In this document: in pieces, positions 5,692 to 5,828 of the stretch
Layout: the number at the start of each line of letters is the position of its first letter
Position numbering within the stretch: the first letter of the stretch is position 1
Assembly: GCA_031259805.1 (NCBI GenBank)
Contig: JAIRKX010000109.1
Location: 1-5,828, forward strand
Direction: 5' to 3'
DNA: 5,828 bases
Source: Prevotellaceae bacterium
Lineage (GTDB): Bacteria; Bacteroidota; Bacteroidia; Bacteroidales; UBA932
Translations under genes and position numbers: made by a program
The notes under the pieces: generated by a model
What the model saw: only the letters and a program-made list of their open reading frames with translations
What the model was told of the DNA's origin: nothing
Databases searched by the model: none

Positions 5692-5722
5692 TTTTTGATT
5701 AAATTAGTGATTTAATCAAAAA
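5692..5722. promoter_or_regulatory. Perfect 13-bp inverted repeat in the leader
   Basis: TTTTTGATTAAAT (5692-5704) and ATTTAATCAAAAA (5710-5722) are perfect reverse complements around a five-base loop TAGTG. The structure starts about 18 bases after the predicted transcript start and ends 55 bases before the ATG. It is not followed by a T-tract on the plus strand. It may be an mRNA-stabilising 5' hairpin, or a palindromic operator for a dimeric regulator. Confidence 0.75.
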
Positions 5723-5777
5723 CTGCAAAGTGTAACGATTGAAAAAGAAATAAATAAATTAATAAAATAACATAACG

Positions 5778-5828
5778 ATGAAAAAATTGTTTTTAGCAGC
5801 TGTTTTAGCCCTGACCGTATTGAACGCA
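5778..5828 (+). CDS. Secreted or envelope protein, N-terminus only
   Basis: The first 17 codons read MKKLFLAAVLALTVLNA and run off the right edge. The two lysines followed by a hydrophobic core are a typical signal peptide, so the product is exported. No cysteine lipobox is visible within the available residues. The good promoter, the long A-rich leader and the ATG context support a real, well-expressed gene, but the family cannot be told from this fragment. Confidence 0.75.
   Translation, partial: MKKLFLAAVLALTVLNA

Noticed and set aside
5692..5722. Intrinsic terminator upstream of the last gene
   Set aside because: The stem is almost all A/T, is followed by no T-tract beyond its own pairing bases, and lies between a good promoter and the start codon.

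Overview
The window looks like ordinary chromosome from a member of the Bacteroidetes, most likely order Bacteroidales. The evidence is the repeated promoter form TTTG-N18-20-TAnnTTTG, the weak or absent Shine-Dalgarno sequences, A-rich leaders, and lineage-typical genes (an HU-like/DUF4469 protein and a DUF3822-rsmD pair). Genus cannot be fixed from the sequence alone.

Layout. Positions 1-388 are non-coding. They hold a minus-strand promoter pointing out of the left edge, a five-copy 27-bp tandem repeat, and a plus-strand promoter. The promoter reads into a single gene for an HU-like DNA-binding/DUF4469 protein (389-1102), which is closed by a clear rho-independent terminator (1131-1162). 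The next gap carries short direct repeats and a REP-like palindrome. It ends in a strong promoter for a collinear plus-strand cluster: a DUF3822 protein (1434-2252), overlapping rsmD (16S rRNA m2G966 methyltransferase, 2243-2776), then a secreted glucosaminidase with two LysM repeats (2798-3751). After 88 bases come hflX (ribosome-associated GTPase, 3840-5021) and a YjbQ/UPF0047 gene (5055-5471), separated by a heptanucleotide tandem repeat that begins inside the hflX reading frame. The last 350 bases hold possible RNA structure, a weak terminator candidate, a good promoter, a perfect 13-bp inverted repeat in the leader, and the first 17 codons of a secreted protein cut by the right edge.

How the genes relate. 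rsmD and hflX both act on the ribosome (16S rRNA modification; GTP-dependent ribosome recycling or rescue). The DUF3822 gene is probably translationally coupled to rsmD. The glucosaminidase acts in the cell envelope and YjbQ is a small soluble enzyme, so the cluster reads as a mixed housekeeping operon rather than one pathway.

I see no phage, transposase, CRISPR, toxin-antitoxin or defence system. The most interesting signals are non-coding: the 27-bp array between divergent promoters, the heptamer array that forms the end of hflX, and the leader hairpin before the last gene. One start correction matters: the DUF3822 frame can be read from a TTG at 1392, but that codon lies beside the promoter -7 box and upstream of the predicted transcript start, so the real start is ATG 1434.
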